Counted from the stretch's first letter, positions 1 through 13,535 are shown. The stretch is 64,000 nt of DNA from Symbiodinium natans (GCA_905221605.1 CAJNDS010000680.1:809704-873703), one strand, 5' to 3'. Notes: a model not told the origin generated them from the letters alone. Numbers and translations: made by a program.

Positions 1-3000
1 CATGGCAACAGCTAGAATGTTGGTCATGACTTCTCCACAGTCGTAACGGGAACTATTGTATGCAGTCGGCGAACCCTGGCGCAACTCAAGCTGATGCGAC
101 AGGTTAAGAAGGATGTACAGGATAAACAGGTGATAAGTTCAATGATAGCTGTCACCGTGCCGAGGATTGTGATACTTTCATATTTCTCGGGATGCGGGTG
201 ATGATAGCAATTCATCAAAACATGTTCAAGGAGTGTCATTTGGGTGTGTAAGGGGCTTCCGGAATCCCCGTCGTCGCGAGGTAGATGAGCAATTGCCTTC
301 CCACCTTCACGCCAGGATGGACTTCAAGGTTGTGATCCGGGGCCACCGCGGCAACCGCTGGGAAGATGGGGAGAATCGAGACCTACAGGCCTGTTTGTGT
401 TCATGCGCTGGCTTTCGAATGCAGATCACCAAAACGCCGCCTCAGATCTCGGGCCTCAGCCGACGCAGTCGCCATCACCGAAACACTGATGTTTGCAAGT
501 TTGCCGGCTCCATGAACACTGTCACAAAAATGAGAAAGATGGCTGCTGTCCTGGAACGCATGCAAAAGTGAGTTTTTCAAGAACCGCGCCCCCCCAAAAG
601 AACGCAAATCATGCTGGTATCCATTCTCTTACAGGCATGCTTGCAACATCTGGGAACACCCGTCATCACAACATAAGTCTTGCAGCAAGTATGCGCGTGC
701 GCTCTAGGTGGATCTCCCGATGGGTGAAGAGGCGCACGTGTGTCGACAAGCAGTAGCTTCGCTGAACTTGCTGATTGCGATTAAGGTCGTGACCCTTGCT
801 CTTACCACTGTAACTCTTGTCCGTAGTGCATATTGAAAGAAGATTACTGCCATCTTTTGTTGTACTGGATTGTTTGAATGTTCACGATCCACTCGCTTGG
901 TCTCAGCTTCAAGGCTTCTTAGAACGAATAGCAAGCATTCCAGACCACGTTTCTGCAGGTGCAGAAGATCGTGGCCATGAGTTTCGGGCAGCGCGGCATC
1001 AAGGCATCCAGAATAGGAAAACTGACAAGATTGTCATTCTTGTTATGTTGGTTCTGCATCCTTTTTGCCCTACTGTGGCTATGTCAATCCTTGAAAAATT
1101 CCGGTTGGGCTATCCATTTCAGGGGAGCTGCAGTGACCGAAGGAAACATGGAGGTATCCAACCAGCCTCCATGATCCGCCTAGGAGGGCGCATCTCTTGC
1201 CCGAGACATCACAACATAAGTCTTGCAGCAAGTGTGCGCGTGCACACTAGGTGGATCTGCCGATGGGTGCAGAGGCGCACGCGAGTCGACAAGCAGTAGC
1301 TTCGCGGAACTGGCTGCTTGCGATTAAGGTCGTGACCCTTGCTCCTACCGCTGTAGCTCTTATCCGCAGTGCATATTGAAAGAAGAGTACTGCCATTGTT
1401 TGCCGTCGCTTTTGCGTGCGACGCTTTGGAGTGTCTCTGACTTAAGCAGTACCGGGCAGCGCCGGGTCCATCCTTCTGCAACTCTGCAACCGCTGCAAGC
1501 GGCCTTGCCGCTTTCCTGACCACAGGAGCTGCCCGCGCTGCCTATGCTGCTCGGGCACCTCGAGAAGCCCGACAGCAAGGCCGCCGCTTGTGTAAGTTGG
1601 GAGACCTGACATGGGAAGAGCGGGCATGTGCTCACCACACACTCGACAGAGACTTCCCAAGCTTTTTCGAGCTAGCAGATAAAATGAGTTTCAATCTTTT
1701 CTTGGGTGCGGTGGGGTCAGATAAAGAGAGAAGGTCCCCAAAGAACAGGGCATCTTGCTTCTCTGACCTGCCTCTCTCAACCCACATCAGGTGCCCTCAT
1801 GACATGAAGAATAGGTGAGCCACAACCCAAGTCTCCAGGTCAGGGCTGAGCCCAAAGCATCCCAAAGCCCAACACCCCCAAACCTGGATGCCGACGCACC
1901 CGATTGCGCCAGGCCGTGGCCCCGTGCAAAAAGGCAGGCTGTGTTACTTGGCGGACTGGACTGATCCTCCCCCTAGAATCCCAAACACACCCCAACCCCG
2001 TCCAGCTCTCCGACAGCCGCAAAGCTGGCCTCAAGGCGGCCTCGCCCAGCGAGGGCCACATGGAGGCCGCGGGGAGCGAAGGGCTCCAGTTCTAGGTCTT
2101 CAGCCCTGATACCAAACCACATTGGGATCTCATGGCGTAATCATAGACAACAGAAATGAGATTCTAGTCCGATAAGCCAACAAGTCAAGCACACCTTAGA
2201 TCACCAACCAGCCCTGCAAGGATAAATCTACTAAAGGTGCAGATGGTTTAGGGTCTAGGGTGCTGCGAGGTTCGGGCTGTTGGGTTCTCAGCGGGTCCAG
2301 AAATCGCCCTCGCAGCGGTCATCCGTGAGAATATCACAGACCCTTCGACCCACAAGCCGATTCTAAAGGCTGCCAGTGCCTGCGGCAGCTCCATGAAGGT
2401 GCGCATCCTTTGCTTCCCACGGTTTGCACGGTTTGGGATAGTACGCACTATAATGCACTGCAAGTAGTATCCTCTAACACAGTGTCTGGCTTAGGGTTTA
2501 GGGTTAGCTTCGGACTCGAGTTCGTTGGTTTTGGATGGTACTCGAGGGTTTGGGGGGTTTTCTTGTGCGGCGTGGTTTGTTGGAGGGTACATGAATGAAC
2601 CCATCGCAACCTTGTTATGTTCGAGATTCGTTCCCGCATTCCCTTCGTAACAACGTGCGCTGGAATTTGGGAGTCGCCCTTTGCGGATGGATTGCTCATG
2701 TTTGCTACAACCTACGCATTCATGACCTTGTCTAGTCATCTTCCTATCAACTGGCAGCACGTAACAATCTGAGCAAAAGCATGAATCGTGGATGTCTCTA
2801 TTCAGCGGAGTTCACAGCACGCAGAAATATTGTTGGAATTCCCAGCCAGGAGCTGTGTTGTCATAGGGCCAAGGCCCCCAAATGAGGGTGGGAACACATG
2901 AACGAGGACCCCCGCATGGTGATGGTTGGATGTTGCTCTATTGGGTCATGTCGTTGTAAGTTGTGCTTTGGGCTATGTGTGGATATCTATGCTGTCCATT

Positions 3001-3504
3001 GGACACGCATGCAGAGTCGGGGCAAGGAGGCAACTGCTTAGCAAAAACAGTTTTCAATTTCATCCTAAACTGGCCCAAGACACGAAGCTCGCGTGTAGCT
3101 CAAGTCGTACAAGCAAGCAACAGCCCTAGAACTCGTGACCGTCTGTGAGAATTTGCTAGTTTAGCGGCTTGTCGCAGGAGGTGCAGGCGCAGCAGGAGGG
3201 TCTTGGGCCCAGGTGTACTGCGCAAGATCGTTGGGGTGAGCCAAGAACTTGTGAAAAGAAGGTTCTCCGGCGCAACGCGCGCACAAGTACCCTGTTGACG
3301 CACAGAGCTCCGAAAGCCATCGATGACTGAGGTCGATTCCATGTGCGTCCCAACATGGGATGTGCTTGGGTCCTGGTACTGCTACACTGGCAAAGCACTG
3401 CAAAGTACCACGTGCCGTAACTCAGAAACCGATCTATCGTGTCGCTAGTCCCCCTTTCACCCCCCCCCCCGCCCCCCGCCCTTCCTTCCCCCCTCCTTCC
3501 CCCC

Positions 3505-3550
<46 letters not shown>

Positions 3551-5260
3551 AAAAAGGGATCCCGCCAGCACGGTCCGCTCTGCGAGCATGCGCACTTGCA
3601 TGCTGCAATGCGCAGCTCGCGAAGCTGCAAAAGGGGCGCGGCGGATGACAAGCTGACAATGTAATGTTGGGAAAAGACAACAACCGACATGTGCGATTTC
3701 CAGTTTCCCGCGTTCTCCATGTTCCTGCGTCCGTGTTCTCCCCATTTCCCCCGAATCCGCGGTTCCTGGCTCCCAAAACTCCTCAGCTCCAGTTTTTCGA
3801 AGGGCTGCGGGTCCCGGTCATTGATTTCCCGAATCACATTTTCCTGGTTCCCGTCTCGGTCCTTGTTTGTCGATTCCGCGGCGGATGTAAGGTCATGATG
3901 GAGCATGGCCCGAACGACGAGGAGCCGGTGATCAAGGTGCATCTTGGTGCCACATGTGTTGTCACAAGAAGTTACGTCTAAGCTGTTTGTCGCAGGCCGC
4001 CGGGCGCATGTGCGCGGTGGAGCCGACGTGGCCTGCTTAGCCAAGTAGCATACGCTAGCCGCTCTTTCAGTGCAAGCGATGGAGCAGCACAGGATGGACT
4101 TCTCGTCCATCAAGCTGTTGGGCGCTCCAACGGCACTTCGCCAGGCCCGGTGGTCAGGGACATGGCTCTGCGGTCGATAGCTTCGTGGCATTCTGTGGTG
4201 TTTTATTTCCTGAACGCAAGTGCAGAGGCAAAGCGCTGTCTCCAGCAGTTCGTCTCGAAGACATTCATTTGCGGCTCAGCGGAAGATGGCAGCAGGGGAC
4301 CGAGGGTAGCTCGTTTGTTTCATGCGCGGCTTGCTCGGCCAGGCACCTTTCAGATGACGACGCCAGAGGCAACAGCAGCGGCCGGTCCGCGCCCTGGGGA
4401 AGTTTTGGCGTTCCTGTCGGCTATTGACTTCGCTCGCTCTTAGGCCGGATGCTGGGCAAAGTGCCGTGGGTATGGGATGTCAAGCTCGACGGTTACAACC
4501 TGTCGGAGCCCCAGGGGGGCCGGTGGGTGGTCGTCTTGGTAGCCCGGGTATATTTGATTGGTCCCAGGCTGCGATGCTATGCGCACGAAGCCAGCCTGGA
4601 GCAGGCCTGCAAGACGAACTGCTTGGGCAGCTCATTGCTTGCGTGCAGAAGCAATGGCAGCAGTTGCGACACTTTGGACTGAAGTGGCTTGGTGGTATCA
4701 AGCCGAATTCACCAGCGGCCGCGGACGGCAGGTTCTCTCTACAATGACTTCATTTTCGAGTTACGGCGCAACTTGGCCTTCCAAATGCCAATGACTGCGA
4801 GTACTTCTTGCTAGTTCAAGATGTCTTCTACTCTTACAGCGAGATGAGTCAGCCCAACACATGCGCAGCGAAACTGAACGCTGCCCGTGGAAAGCATGTT
4901 TTTTTTGGAAGAGCCATGATGTGTCCCGAGCGGCCTGATGAGGAACTCCGTCGGCGAGACGCCCCGGGCAGTCATCGCGAATGGCGTGTCTCACCATAGA
5001 CGATGGTTGCCCTCAAGGGGTTGGCACCGCGGAGCTGGAAAAGTCCTCCCGAGTGTTTCTTGCCCTTGCCAAGCTACAACTTGCAAGTGGAGTCAAAGCA
5101 TATCAGCAATTTGTGCTTGCACATTGGGCAGGCTGTCTCAGAGTCTCATCTTGTCGCAGGTCGCAGCAAGCGGTCGAAGGAAAGCTGGGCAGCTGGAGCT
5201 GCACTTGGGGAACTGGAGAAGCTTGATCGAAAGATCAAGCGAAAGATTATCTCTTTCGGG
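1..5260 (+). CDS. CBM20 tandem gene, copy 1 (5' end outside window)
   Basis: Three-prime part of the first copy of a tandemly repeated gene. The last CBM20 exon is at 316-388 (starts after AG|G, ends CAG|GC) and carries the closing strand, with VVIRGHRGNRW followed by ENR, the usual CBM20 ending. Further exons keep frame and order with copies 2 and 3: about 959-1009 (FGQRGIKAS), 1526-1579 (ELPALPMLLG), 3892-3936 (MMEHGPNDEEP), near 4097 (SSIKLLGAPTALRQ), near 4449 (KVPWVWDVKLDGYNL), near 4605 (LQDELLGQLIACVQKQW) and near 5020 (PQGVGTAELEK). Between copies most codon changes in the CBM20 exon are synonymous, so it is or recently was under selection. I do not recognise the region after CBM20. 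The copy looks shortened near 5.2 kb relative to copies 2 and 3. Exon limits after CBM20 are approximate. Confidence 0.6.
3506..3548. repeat. Poly-C tract (43 C)
   Basis: Uninterrupted run of 43 C following a C/T-rich lead-in from about 3457. The equivalent place in unit 2 (about 10627-10655) has a shorter C run, and unit 3 (about 19893) has only a C-rich remnant, so the tract expanded differently in each unit. Open frames running through it (poly-Pro or poly-Gly) are artefacts. Confidence 0.95.
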
Positions 5261-5624
5261 GAGTAGGAGCGAGTCGAGTACTGTATTAAGGCATGTTCTT
5301 GAAGCGCTCTAGTAAGATGCTGTTGCGCCTTTGGTCCGTGTTGTTCGTCGTGCAGCCAAGGGTTTGCCGATTTCATGTATGCTTGCGTGATTCTTCAAGA
5401 GAAGACGCATTGTCAAGCGTCCTTGCAAGGATGACAACGTATGGAGGGTGCAAATGTTAGACCCATGTAGGGGTAGATTGTGCTGGGGCCATTGACATTC
5501 AGAATGCAACTCCAACCGTTGGGTTGGACCCTGGACTAGGCTTGCCGGCATTCTTGCAAAACATCTGGGAACACCTGTAGGTTCTTGTCGTCACAACATA
5601 AGTCGCAAAGCAGGAGGGTGCGTG

Positions 5625-5740
5625 GTGGAGCTTCCGGTGGATGCAGATGCTGCTTGGCAGGAGGACGAGGCCGAGGCATCCCGAAGCTGTCGTGATCAGT
5701 GCTCCGCCATGAATCCTCCAAAGCTCTTGGAACAGCAATT
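5625..5740 (+). CDS. Unidentified conserved exon between gene copies
   Basis: Open segment reading VELPVDADAAWQEDEAEASR and on to DQCSAMNPPKLLEQ. A second copy at about 13879-13966 (AAWQEDEAEASRSC) keeps the frame. The leading VELPV also begins related segments near 7402 and 16439, where the continuation differs (GVEAHPCRQTVASLSWL). It could be an exon of the array gene or a duplicated relic. I do not recognise it. Confidence 0.35.
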
Positions 5741-6166
5741 CCCGAGACGAACTTCCGAACTGGAGAAGCTTGATTGAAAGATTAAGTGAAACACTATTTT
5801 TCTGGATTAGGAGGGATTCGAGTACTCTGTAAGGCATTTTCTCGAGCACTCTAGTAAGACGCTGTTGCGCCTTTGGTCCGTGTTGTTTGTCGTGCAGCCA
5901 AGGGCTTGCCCGATTTCATGTGTGCTTGCGCGGTTCATCAAGAGAAGACGAATTGTCAAGCGTCCTTGCAAGGATGACAAAGGTGTACTGCAATGTCTAG
6001 CGTATTTAGGGAGTGTATTTAAGTCTCAACAGGCATTTTCGAGTGGCACATTCTGCTATGATTACTTCGGGATTCGGTTGCTACATGGTTCTCACCCAAG
6101 GAATCCAAAGGAGATTATAGGCGTTGGTTCGCAATACCAGGGCTTCTCAGATCCTAGGGCTTGCAG

Positions 6167-8855
6167 ATGGCAGCCATGGTTTCTGCCATGGATGTGGTCT
6201 TCCACGTCGACTGCTCCTGCACAGAACCAGGCCTGGGGCCTGGAGCGTATTTTCATGGCGCAGCTGCCATACAGACCAAAGATTAGAGTTGGCAGATGCA
6301 ACTTTTGCCTTTCGAGTTCCAGGAAATATGCCGGGTAGCGGCCGTTCCAGATGGCTGAGCGCAGGATGCACAGGTAGAGATTCCAGCAAGAGTTCTGATG
6401 CCCTTGAAGGCGAGCAAGTCTTCGTCGTGGCGTCCTGCAAGGAACTGGGCGCCTGGAACCCTGCAGAGGCCCTCGGTATTTGGCTCCTCCTATTGCAAAC
6501 CCTAGTCCATTTCTTCAGTAAGCCGTGTTCAAAAGCAAGACTAGGGCCCAGGGTCCACTATGTTCTCCCAATCTTGTTCGATCTCCGTGTCTGCCAGGCG
6601 CTCCCTTGTTTCACCTCCAGCGCGACGTTTCCGCGGTGGACGTCGAATGCCGTCAAGCTGCCAATCGGCAGCAGGACCGCTCCCTTGTGCGTTTGTTTTA
6701 GGTTTTTTTTGGAGGGGGGGGACTTTTGATTTTTGGATTGGAATCTTGAGGCATCCAGTTGGAAAATCTCATGTGCAGACAGGGACATGACAACAAAAGC
6801 ATGCTCAAGGAGTGTCATTTGGGTGTGTAAGGAGCTTCCAGAATCCCTGTCGTCGTCAGGTAGATGAGCACTTGCCTTCCCGCCTTCACGCGAGGACTGA
6901 ATTCAAGATCGTGATCCGGGGCCACCGTGGCAACCGATGGGAGCACGGCGACAACCGACACCTGAAGGCCTGTCTGCGTGCGTTGATGCGCTTTCCAATG
7001 CAGATCACAAGAGCACCCCCTCAGATCTCGGGCCTCAGCCGACGCAGTCACCAGATGAACAGGGTCACAGGGTCACTAAAAGCAGAAAGATGGCTGCTGT
7101 CCTGCAACTGTGCAAAAGTAAGTTTTTCAAGAACCACCAGGAAGGACACCCCCAAAACACGCAAATCACGCGGGTATCCATTCCCTCGCCTTAATTCCTT
7201 CTAAGAAGGGCTTAACAGTATCACGTAGTATATAACCCTAAACCCTAAACTAATTCAGAATCCCAATCGACTGCGAAGATAGGAAGACAAAGCCTTTCCT
7301 AGTTTTGGCCACCGAAGGTTTGCAAGAATCTGGGAACACCTGTAGGTACTTGTCGTCATCACAACATAAGTCTCACAGCAAGTGTGCGCGTGCACACGAG
7401 GTGGAGCTTCCGGTGGGTGTAGAGGCGCACCCATGTCGGCAAACGGTAGCTTCGCTGAGCTGGCTGCTTGCGATTAATGTCGTGACCCTTGCTCTTACCG
7501 CTGCAACTCGTATCCGTAGTGCATCTGCCACCTTTGTTGAACTTGGATGGTGGTTGTTGTTTAAGTGTTGACGATCCGATCACTTGTTCTCCGCTTCTTA
7601 GAACGAACAGCGAACATTCCAGACCACATTCCAGACCACATTCCTGGAGGCGACGAAGATGGTCAGCCTCACTTACGGGCAGCAGGGCATGAAGGCATCC
7701 AGGGTAGGAAAACATAGGAAAGCTCGCAGGATTGTCAGTGTTGTTATGTAGATACTGTGTCAATCTTTGAATAATACGGTAGGGCAACCCATTTCAGGGA
7801 GCTGCATGGCTGAAGGGAACATGAGAGTATCCAACTAACCTCAAAAAGCGCGTAGGAGCGCGCACCTCTTGCCCGTGATCTGCGAGTGGTTATGCGAGGG
7901 CTCAGCCCAAACCTCCCCAAACCACTCTATAGGCTTTAGGGCAAGGGGGCACCCAAACAGAAGCAGTAGGTGGTGCCAGCCTGGGTCCACGCAGGATGCT
8001 GAAGATGCTGCTGCATCCGCCAGGGCCTCGGGTTCCGTGGCCTCGGGTTCCGTGGTCTCGGGCTCCGTACGACAAGTTGCGTGTGCAGGCCCCACATTCA
8101 GGACACGCCTAGGCCTAGGCTTGCGGCACCGGCCGGACCGCACCTGTCCCGCTCGCCAGTCGCGTACTACCGCACATGACACGCAGCAAAGCTGCCGCCA
8201 AAGCAAAACCCGGATCTTTTTCGAAGCAGAGCCCAACTTGTCTCCCATAGATCTCCGCCCGTCACCACAAGAATTGATGGCGCAAGCTCATGAAAACCCT
8301 CACGAATAGCTGAGGCACGCTGTGTTTGCTTGCCCAATCTACCTCCAATCAATGCCCGATGCACATTAGCTTGTAGAGTCATATGATGTCTTGCGGATGG
8401 ATTGAAGGAAGCAAGCAACAACTCACAGGACAAGCTTCAACAAACTTGAAGTCTCTGCGGCATTTTTGCAGTTGAAGTTGACTCAAGCAGTGCCGGGCAG
8501 CGCCGGGTCCATCCTTCTGACTTTCTGCACACCAGTGCAACCGGCCATTCCACCTTCCTGTACACAGGAAGTGCCCACGCTGCCGATGCTGCTCGGCGTG
8601 CGCCTCGAGAAACCTGGCCTCAAGGCCGCCCGCGTTGGCCGCTTTGCGTTTTGCAGATGCTAAGGGACGTGAGTTCGGCGTTTCTCCTCTTGCAGCAAGC
8701 CGGACCATCTAGCACAGCCCTTGGGTGATGTGACGTGACGTGTAAGTTGGGAGACCTGACATGGGGAGAGCGGACATGTGCTCAACACATACCCGACAGA
8801 AACTTCAAAAATGAGTTTCAATCTTTTCTTGGGTGCGCTGGGGTCAGAGAGAGAG

Positions 8856-8896
<41 letters not shown>

Positions 8897-11800
8897 CCAA
8901 AAAGTGCTCCTTGACCTGCCTCTGTCAACCCACATCAGGTGCCCTCATCACAGCAGTTGGGGCACACTCCAAAGATCCCCGATATGTCCGCTTGCTATAC
9001 TATATAGAGCTCCCGCGCTAATACATACACAGACCCCGACCGGCCGTAAACCCAGAGCCTTGAAAGACCCCAAAACGGCCCAAGCCCTGAAGAATAGGTA
9101 AGCCACAACCCCAGACTCCAGGCCAGGGCTGAGCCCAAAGCATCCCAAAGCCCAAACCCCCAAACTTGGATGCCGAAGCACCCGATTGCTCCAGGCCGTG
9201 CCGCCATCAAAGGCGGGGAGGGTGGCACAACAAAAGGGGGGTTGGCGGACTGGACTGATCCTCCCCTTACAATCCCAGAAACACCCCAACCTTGTTTAGC
9301 TCTCCGAATAAGCGCAAAGCTGGCCTCAAGGCGGCCTCGCCCAGCGAGGGCGACGTGGAGGCCGCGGGGAGGGCTCCTGTTCGAGGGAGTTTTGGGGTGT
9401 CGGGTGCAGAGTCGACGGCCCTGATAGGGATCTCATGGTTTTGGAAAGACCGTAGGCAAGCTCCCCAAACAGATATATCTCCCCAGTCTTGCATCGAAGG
9501 CGCTGAGCTAGTAGCCTTACACTATACTGGTTTAGGCTTTAGGGTTAGCTTCGGACTCGAGTTCGTTGGTTTGCATGGTACTCAAGGGTTTGGGGTTTTG
9601 CTGTGCAGTGCGGTGGAGTTTGTTGGAGGGTACATGAATGAATCCCTTAGCTATAGAGCGTGTCCTGCACAAAGGGTCGCTCCCGCATTCCCGAGGTAAC
9701 AAGGGGATGGTTTAAGCCCAGACTGCGCTGGAATTCCGGAGCGGCCCTTTACGAATCGATTGCGATGTCGTGCTTGCTACACTGTTTTTCTTGATGACCC
9801 TCTTCGGTCATCTTTTCATCACATTTCAGCACTCTACCTTAGCAGTCGATGTCTCTTTTCAGTTCGGCGGAGTTCACAGCACGGAGAAATATTGTAGGAG
9901 TCCGCAGCCTGGAGCTGTGCTCTCAAAGGCCCACGACCCCAAGCGAGGGTGGAAAAACATGACGAGAAACCCGCAGACAGGATGGTGATTGTTTGATGTT
10001 GCTCTACTAAGGTCATGTCGTTGGAAGTTGTGTATTTGGGCTACGTGTGGATGGCTTGTCGGCTGACCATCGGGCACACATGCAGAGTCGGGACAAGGAG
10101 GCAACTGCTTAGCAAAAGCAGGGGTTTTGAATTCGATCCTGAACTGGGCCAATTTTTTGAGCTCTTGTGTAGCTCAAGTCCTGCAAGCAACAGCCCTGGA
10201 ACTGGTGATGGTATGTGAGAACTTGTTAGTTTAACGCCTTGTCGCAGGAGGCGCCGGCACAGCAGGAGGGTCTTGGGCTCAGGTGCACTGCACAAGTTGC
10301 ACCTCAACTTTTGAGGGCCCAGGGGTAGGGGACTAGATGGTCATCATCGTCGGTTGGGCTTTGGGGTTGACCCAATGTTCTCCGGCGCAACGCGCGCGCA
10401 AGTACGGTGTTGACACGCAGAGCTCCGAAAACCATTGATGACTCAGGTCGGTTCCATGTCCTTCCCAACATGGGATCGGCCTCGGTCCTGGTTACTGCTA
10501 CGCTGCTACACTGGCAAAGCAGATCCTGCGCAGGAGATGAGCTGCAAGCAACATAGCAAAGTGCCAGAATGTGATGCCACATGGCGAGGTGCCGTGACTC
10601 AGAAACTAGCGAGTTCATTGCCGCCCTCCCCCTCGCCCCCCCCCCCCCCCCCCCGGGCCCCCACCCCCCTCCTCCTATGGGAAACCCGCCAGCGCGGCCC
10701 ACGGCATAAGTTCGTGCATGCCGCAATGCGCGGCTCCGGAAACTGCAGAGGGGTGCGGCGGATGACAATCTGACAATGTCATGCGGGAAAAACACAACAA
10801 CCGAAATGTGCGGTTTCCAGTTTCCCACGTTCTCCATGTTCCTGCGAGGGTGTTCTCCCCATTTCCCCCGAGTCCGTGGTTCATGGCTCCCAAAACTCCT
10901 CAGCTCCAGTTTTTCGAAGGGCTGCGGGTCCTGGTCATCGATTTCCCGAATCACATTTTCCTGGTTCCCGACTCCTTGTTGGCCGATTCCACGGCGGATG
11001 TAAGGTCATGATGGAGCATGGCCCGAACGGCGAGGAGCCGGCGATCAAGGTGCATCTTGGTGCCGCATGTGTTGTCACAAGAAGTTACATGGAAGCTTTG
11101 GTTGCAGGCCGCCGCGCGCATGTGCGCGGTGGAGCCAGCGTGGCTTGCTTAGCGGCTTATAGCATCCGCTAACCGCCATTTCAGTGCAAGAGTTGGAACA
11201 GCACAGGATGGACGAGAAGTCCATCAGGCTGTTGGGGGCCCCAACAGCCATTCGCCAGGCCCGGTGGTCAGGGTCATGGCTCTGCTGTCGATACCTTTGT
11301 GGCATTCTGTGGCGTTTATTTCCTGAACGCAAGTGCAGAGGCCAAGCGCGTCCTCCAGCTCTTCGTCTCGAAGACCTTCATCTGTGGCTCAGCGGAAGAT
11401 GGCAGCAGGGGAAACTGTGGGTAACTTGTTCGTTTCGTGATCGGTTTGCTCGGCCAGGCACGTTCCAGATGCCAACGCCAGAGGCAACAGCAGCGGCCGG
11501 TCCTCGCCCTGGGGAAGTCTTGGCGTTCCTGTCGGCTGCTGGGTTTGCTCGCTCTTAGGCCGGATGCTGGGCAAAGTGCCGTGGGTATGGGATGTGAAAC
11601 TTCACGGCTACAACCTGCCGGAGCCCCAGGAAACCGGTGGGTGGTCGTCTTGGTAGTCCCCGGATACTTTTCCCAGGATTCGACTCAACGCCCACGAGGC
11701 CTGCCTGGAGAAGGCCTGCAAGACGAACTTCTTGGCAAGCTCATGTCTTGCGTGCAGAAGCAATGGCAGCAGCTGCGACACTGTGGACTGAAATGGCTTG

Positions 11801-13050
11801 GTCGTATCAAGCCGAATTCACCAGCGACCGCGGACGGCAGGTTTGCGCTTCCATGTCCGCATTTTCCAGTTGCGGTGCAACTTGGCAATCCAAATGCCCA
11901 TGGCTACCATTACTTCTTGCTAGTACTACGTCCTCTTGTACTCTTACATTGAGAAGAGTCAGCCCAACACATTGCAGAGAAACTCTCCGCTGCTGCTGCC
12001 TGTGGAAACATGTTGTTCAGAAGAGAAATGATGTGTCCGGTGCGGCTGCTGAGGAACTCCGTCGCCGCAATGCGCCAGGAAGTGAACGGCAATGGCACGT
12101 TTCAAAGTAGACGATGATTGCCCTCAAGGGGTTGGCACCGCGGAGCTGAAAAATGCATTTGCCAAGCTAACTTGCACGTAGAGTCACTCACCGCAGCATT
12201 GCCGACCCCCTTCTTTGGCAAGCGCAGGCACGCAGTGTAAAGATGGTGGTGGAAGCAGCTTCGGGGCATCCCAACACGTGTCCCAGGCACAACCCCCACC
12301 CAAACGGAATGGGCCTTGAAAGAGGGATCTTAATTCAACATTTGCAGCTGATGTTTTGGGGTAGGGTGGAAGTGTGGATATATGGTTGCCTGCAAAACAA
12401 TGGAGAATCCCATGTTCAGCAGAGAGCCTAGAGCAGCAACACGAGCAGTCCCTCAGCAAGTCGCACCTTGGAGGCACTTCCGCTCTGTTCCCAAACCGTC
12501 TTCTAACCATTGAGCAGACGCTTCTTCCTCAGTGCGTCCAGCACCGGGCATTGTACAAAGACTGAAGCATCCTGCCTGCGAGGCGAGTCTTGGCTGAGTT
12601 TCAGGTCCACAATTGCACGAGAAAAGGCTGTGAGTGAGTGCCACATGTAAGTGGATGTCGCAAAGGTTGGTGAACAAACTAAGCCAACATGCTGAAAGAA
12701 ACTCAAGGACTCATCGCCAGCTTGCTCAAGCGTTATGAAAGTGGCCATGACCATGTCGCGGGGTGCAGAAGGCATTTCGACACAGGAGATAGCTAGAGCT
12801 CACAGCGGCACAGCGTTGTCTTGCACACGTGGCCGCGCATGCCATCCAGCGAGGACAGCTCTCGGAAAGCCCCTGGAAACCTAGTCAGTTCCTGCTACAG
12901 CGTGATGGCGCGGGAGTCCGAGAAGCGGATCGCTAAATTGATTTGTCAGACTGTCCGTCGCAGGACTGTGTGTCCCAGCTCAGTGATGATTGTGATGATC
13001 ATCCCGAGGGCACCGAGGCCTGATACACTGATACAGTAGCAGAGAAGGGT
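6167..13050 (+). CDS. CBM20 starch-binding-domain gene, copy 2
   Basis: A full N-terminal CBM20 (carbohydrate-binding module, starch/glycogen) is rebuilt from four exons: 6167-6230 (ATG start, MDVVFHVDC), 6410-6468 (GEQVFVVASCKELGAWNPAE), 6598-6674 (TFPRWTSNAVKLP) and 6895-6967 (FKIVIRGHRGNRWEHGDNR). Phases fit exactly. Introns 1 and 2 are GC-AG; intron 3 is best read as GA-AG because AGGAC is repeated at both ends. The LGxW, P.W and WE.G.NR landmarks of CBM20 are all present. Later exons shared with the other copies are about 7650-7702 (YGQQGMKAS), 8568-8624 (VPTLPMLLG) and 11005-11049 (GPNGEEPAIK), with more weakly defined ones to about 13 kb. The downstream catalytic or partner domain is not recognised. 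Laforin, GPCPD1 and phosphoglucan water dikinase also carry N-terminal CBM20, but nothing here identifies any of them. Confidence 0.75.
8846..8893. repeat. (GA)n microsatellite
   Basis: Nearly perfect GA dinucleotide run of about 48 bp with one C interruption, inside the second array unit. The first unit has only a short AGAGAGAAGG at the matching site near 1724. Confidence 0.95.
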
Positions 13051-13289
13051 GGGGCGAGGTTTTCGGGCGTCTCGAACACGAGATATTGTAACAGCCCTTC
13101 ATGACCTCATGCCACTGGAAGGTGCTGAGGCAGTAGAATTTATGATCAACAGTTTGGGGCGGCTGGCAAACCTTACAAAGTAGCTAAGTCAACGAAGCAT
13201 CGCATTCCAGGAAGGTCAACACACAGCTGCCATACATGCAGACAAGCATGAGTAGCCTTGACTGCAGGATGCATAGGTAGCGATTCCAG

Positions 13290-13535
13290 CAAGAGTTCTG
13301 CTGCCCTTGAAGGCGAGCAAGCCTTCGTCGTCGCCTCTTGCAAGGCGCTGGGAGCTTAGAACCCTGCAGAGGCCAAGGGCCTCTGCGAGGTTCCAAGCTC
13401 CGAGCTCCTTGCAACAGCCGACGATGAAGACATCCTCACAGCCTTGGACTTCCAAAGCTGTGAATCGCAACTTTGGAAGTCCAACGCGGAAACGTCAGTG
13501 AAGCGGCCAATCGGCAGCAGGACCGCTCCCTTGCG
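13290..13535 (+). pseudogene. Broken, partly inverted CBM20 exon fragment
   Basis: On the + strand 13300-13375 matches CBM20 exon 2 (GEQAFVVASCKALGA) but has an in-frame TAG where the conserved Trp codon should be. Immediately after, on the minus strand at about 13380-13450, lies a second copy of the same exon (VFIVGCCKELGAWNLAEALG). The two face each other across a short hairpin whose arms are GGCCTCTGC-type sequence near 13370-13390. A remnant of exon 3 (CCAATCGGCAGCAGGACCG) follows at about 13505. No fourth exon follows, so this is a dead fragment between gene copies 2 and 3. Confidence 0.7.

Noticed and set aside
3457-4191. 244-codon minus-strand frame ending in poly-Gly
   Set aside because: It runs through the poly-C tract and intron-like sequence repeated in all units; no protein-like conservation.
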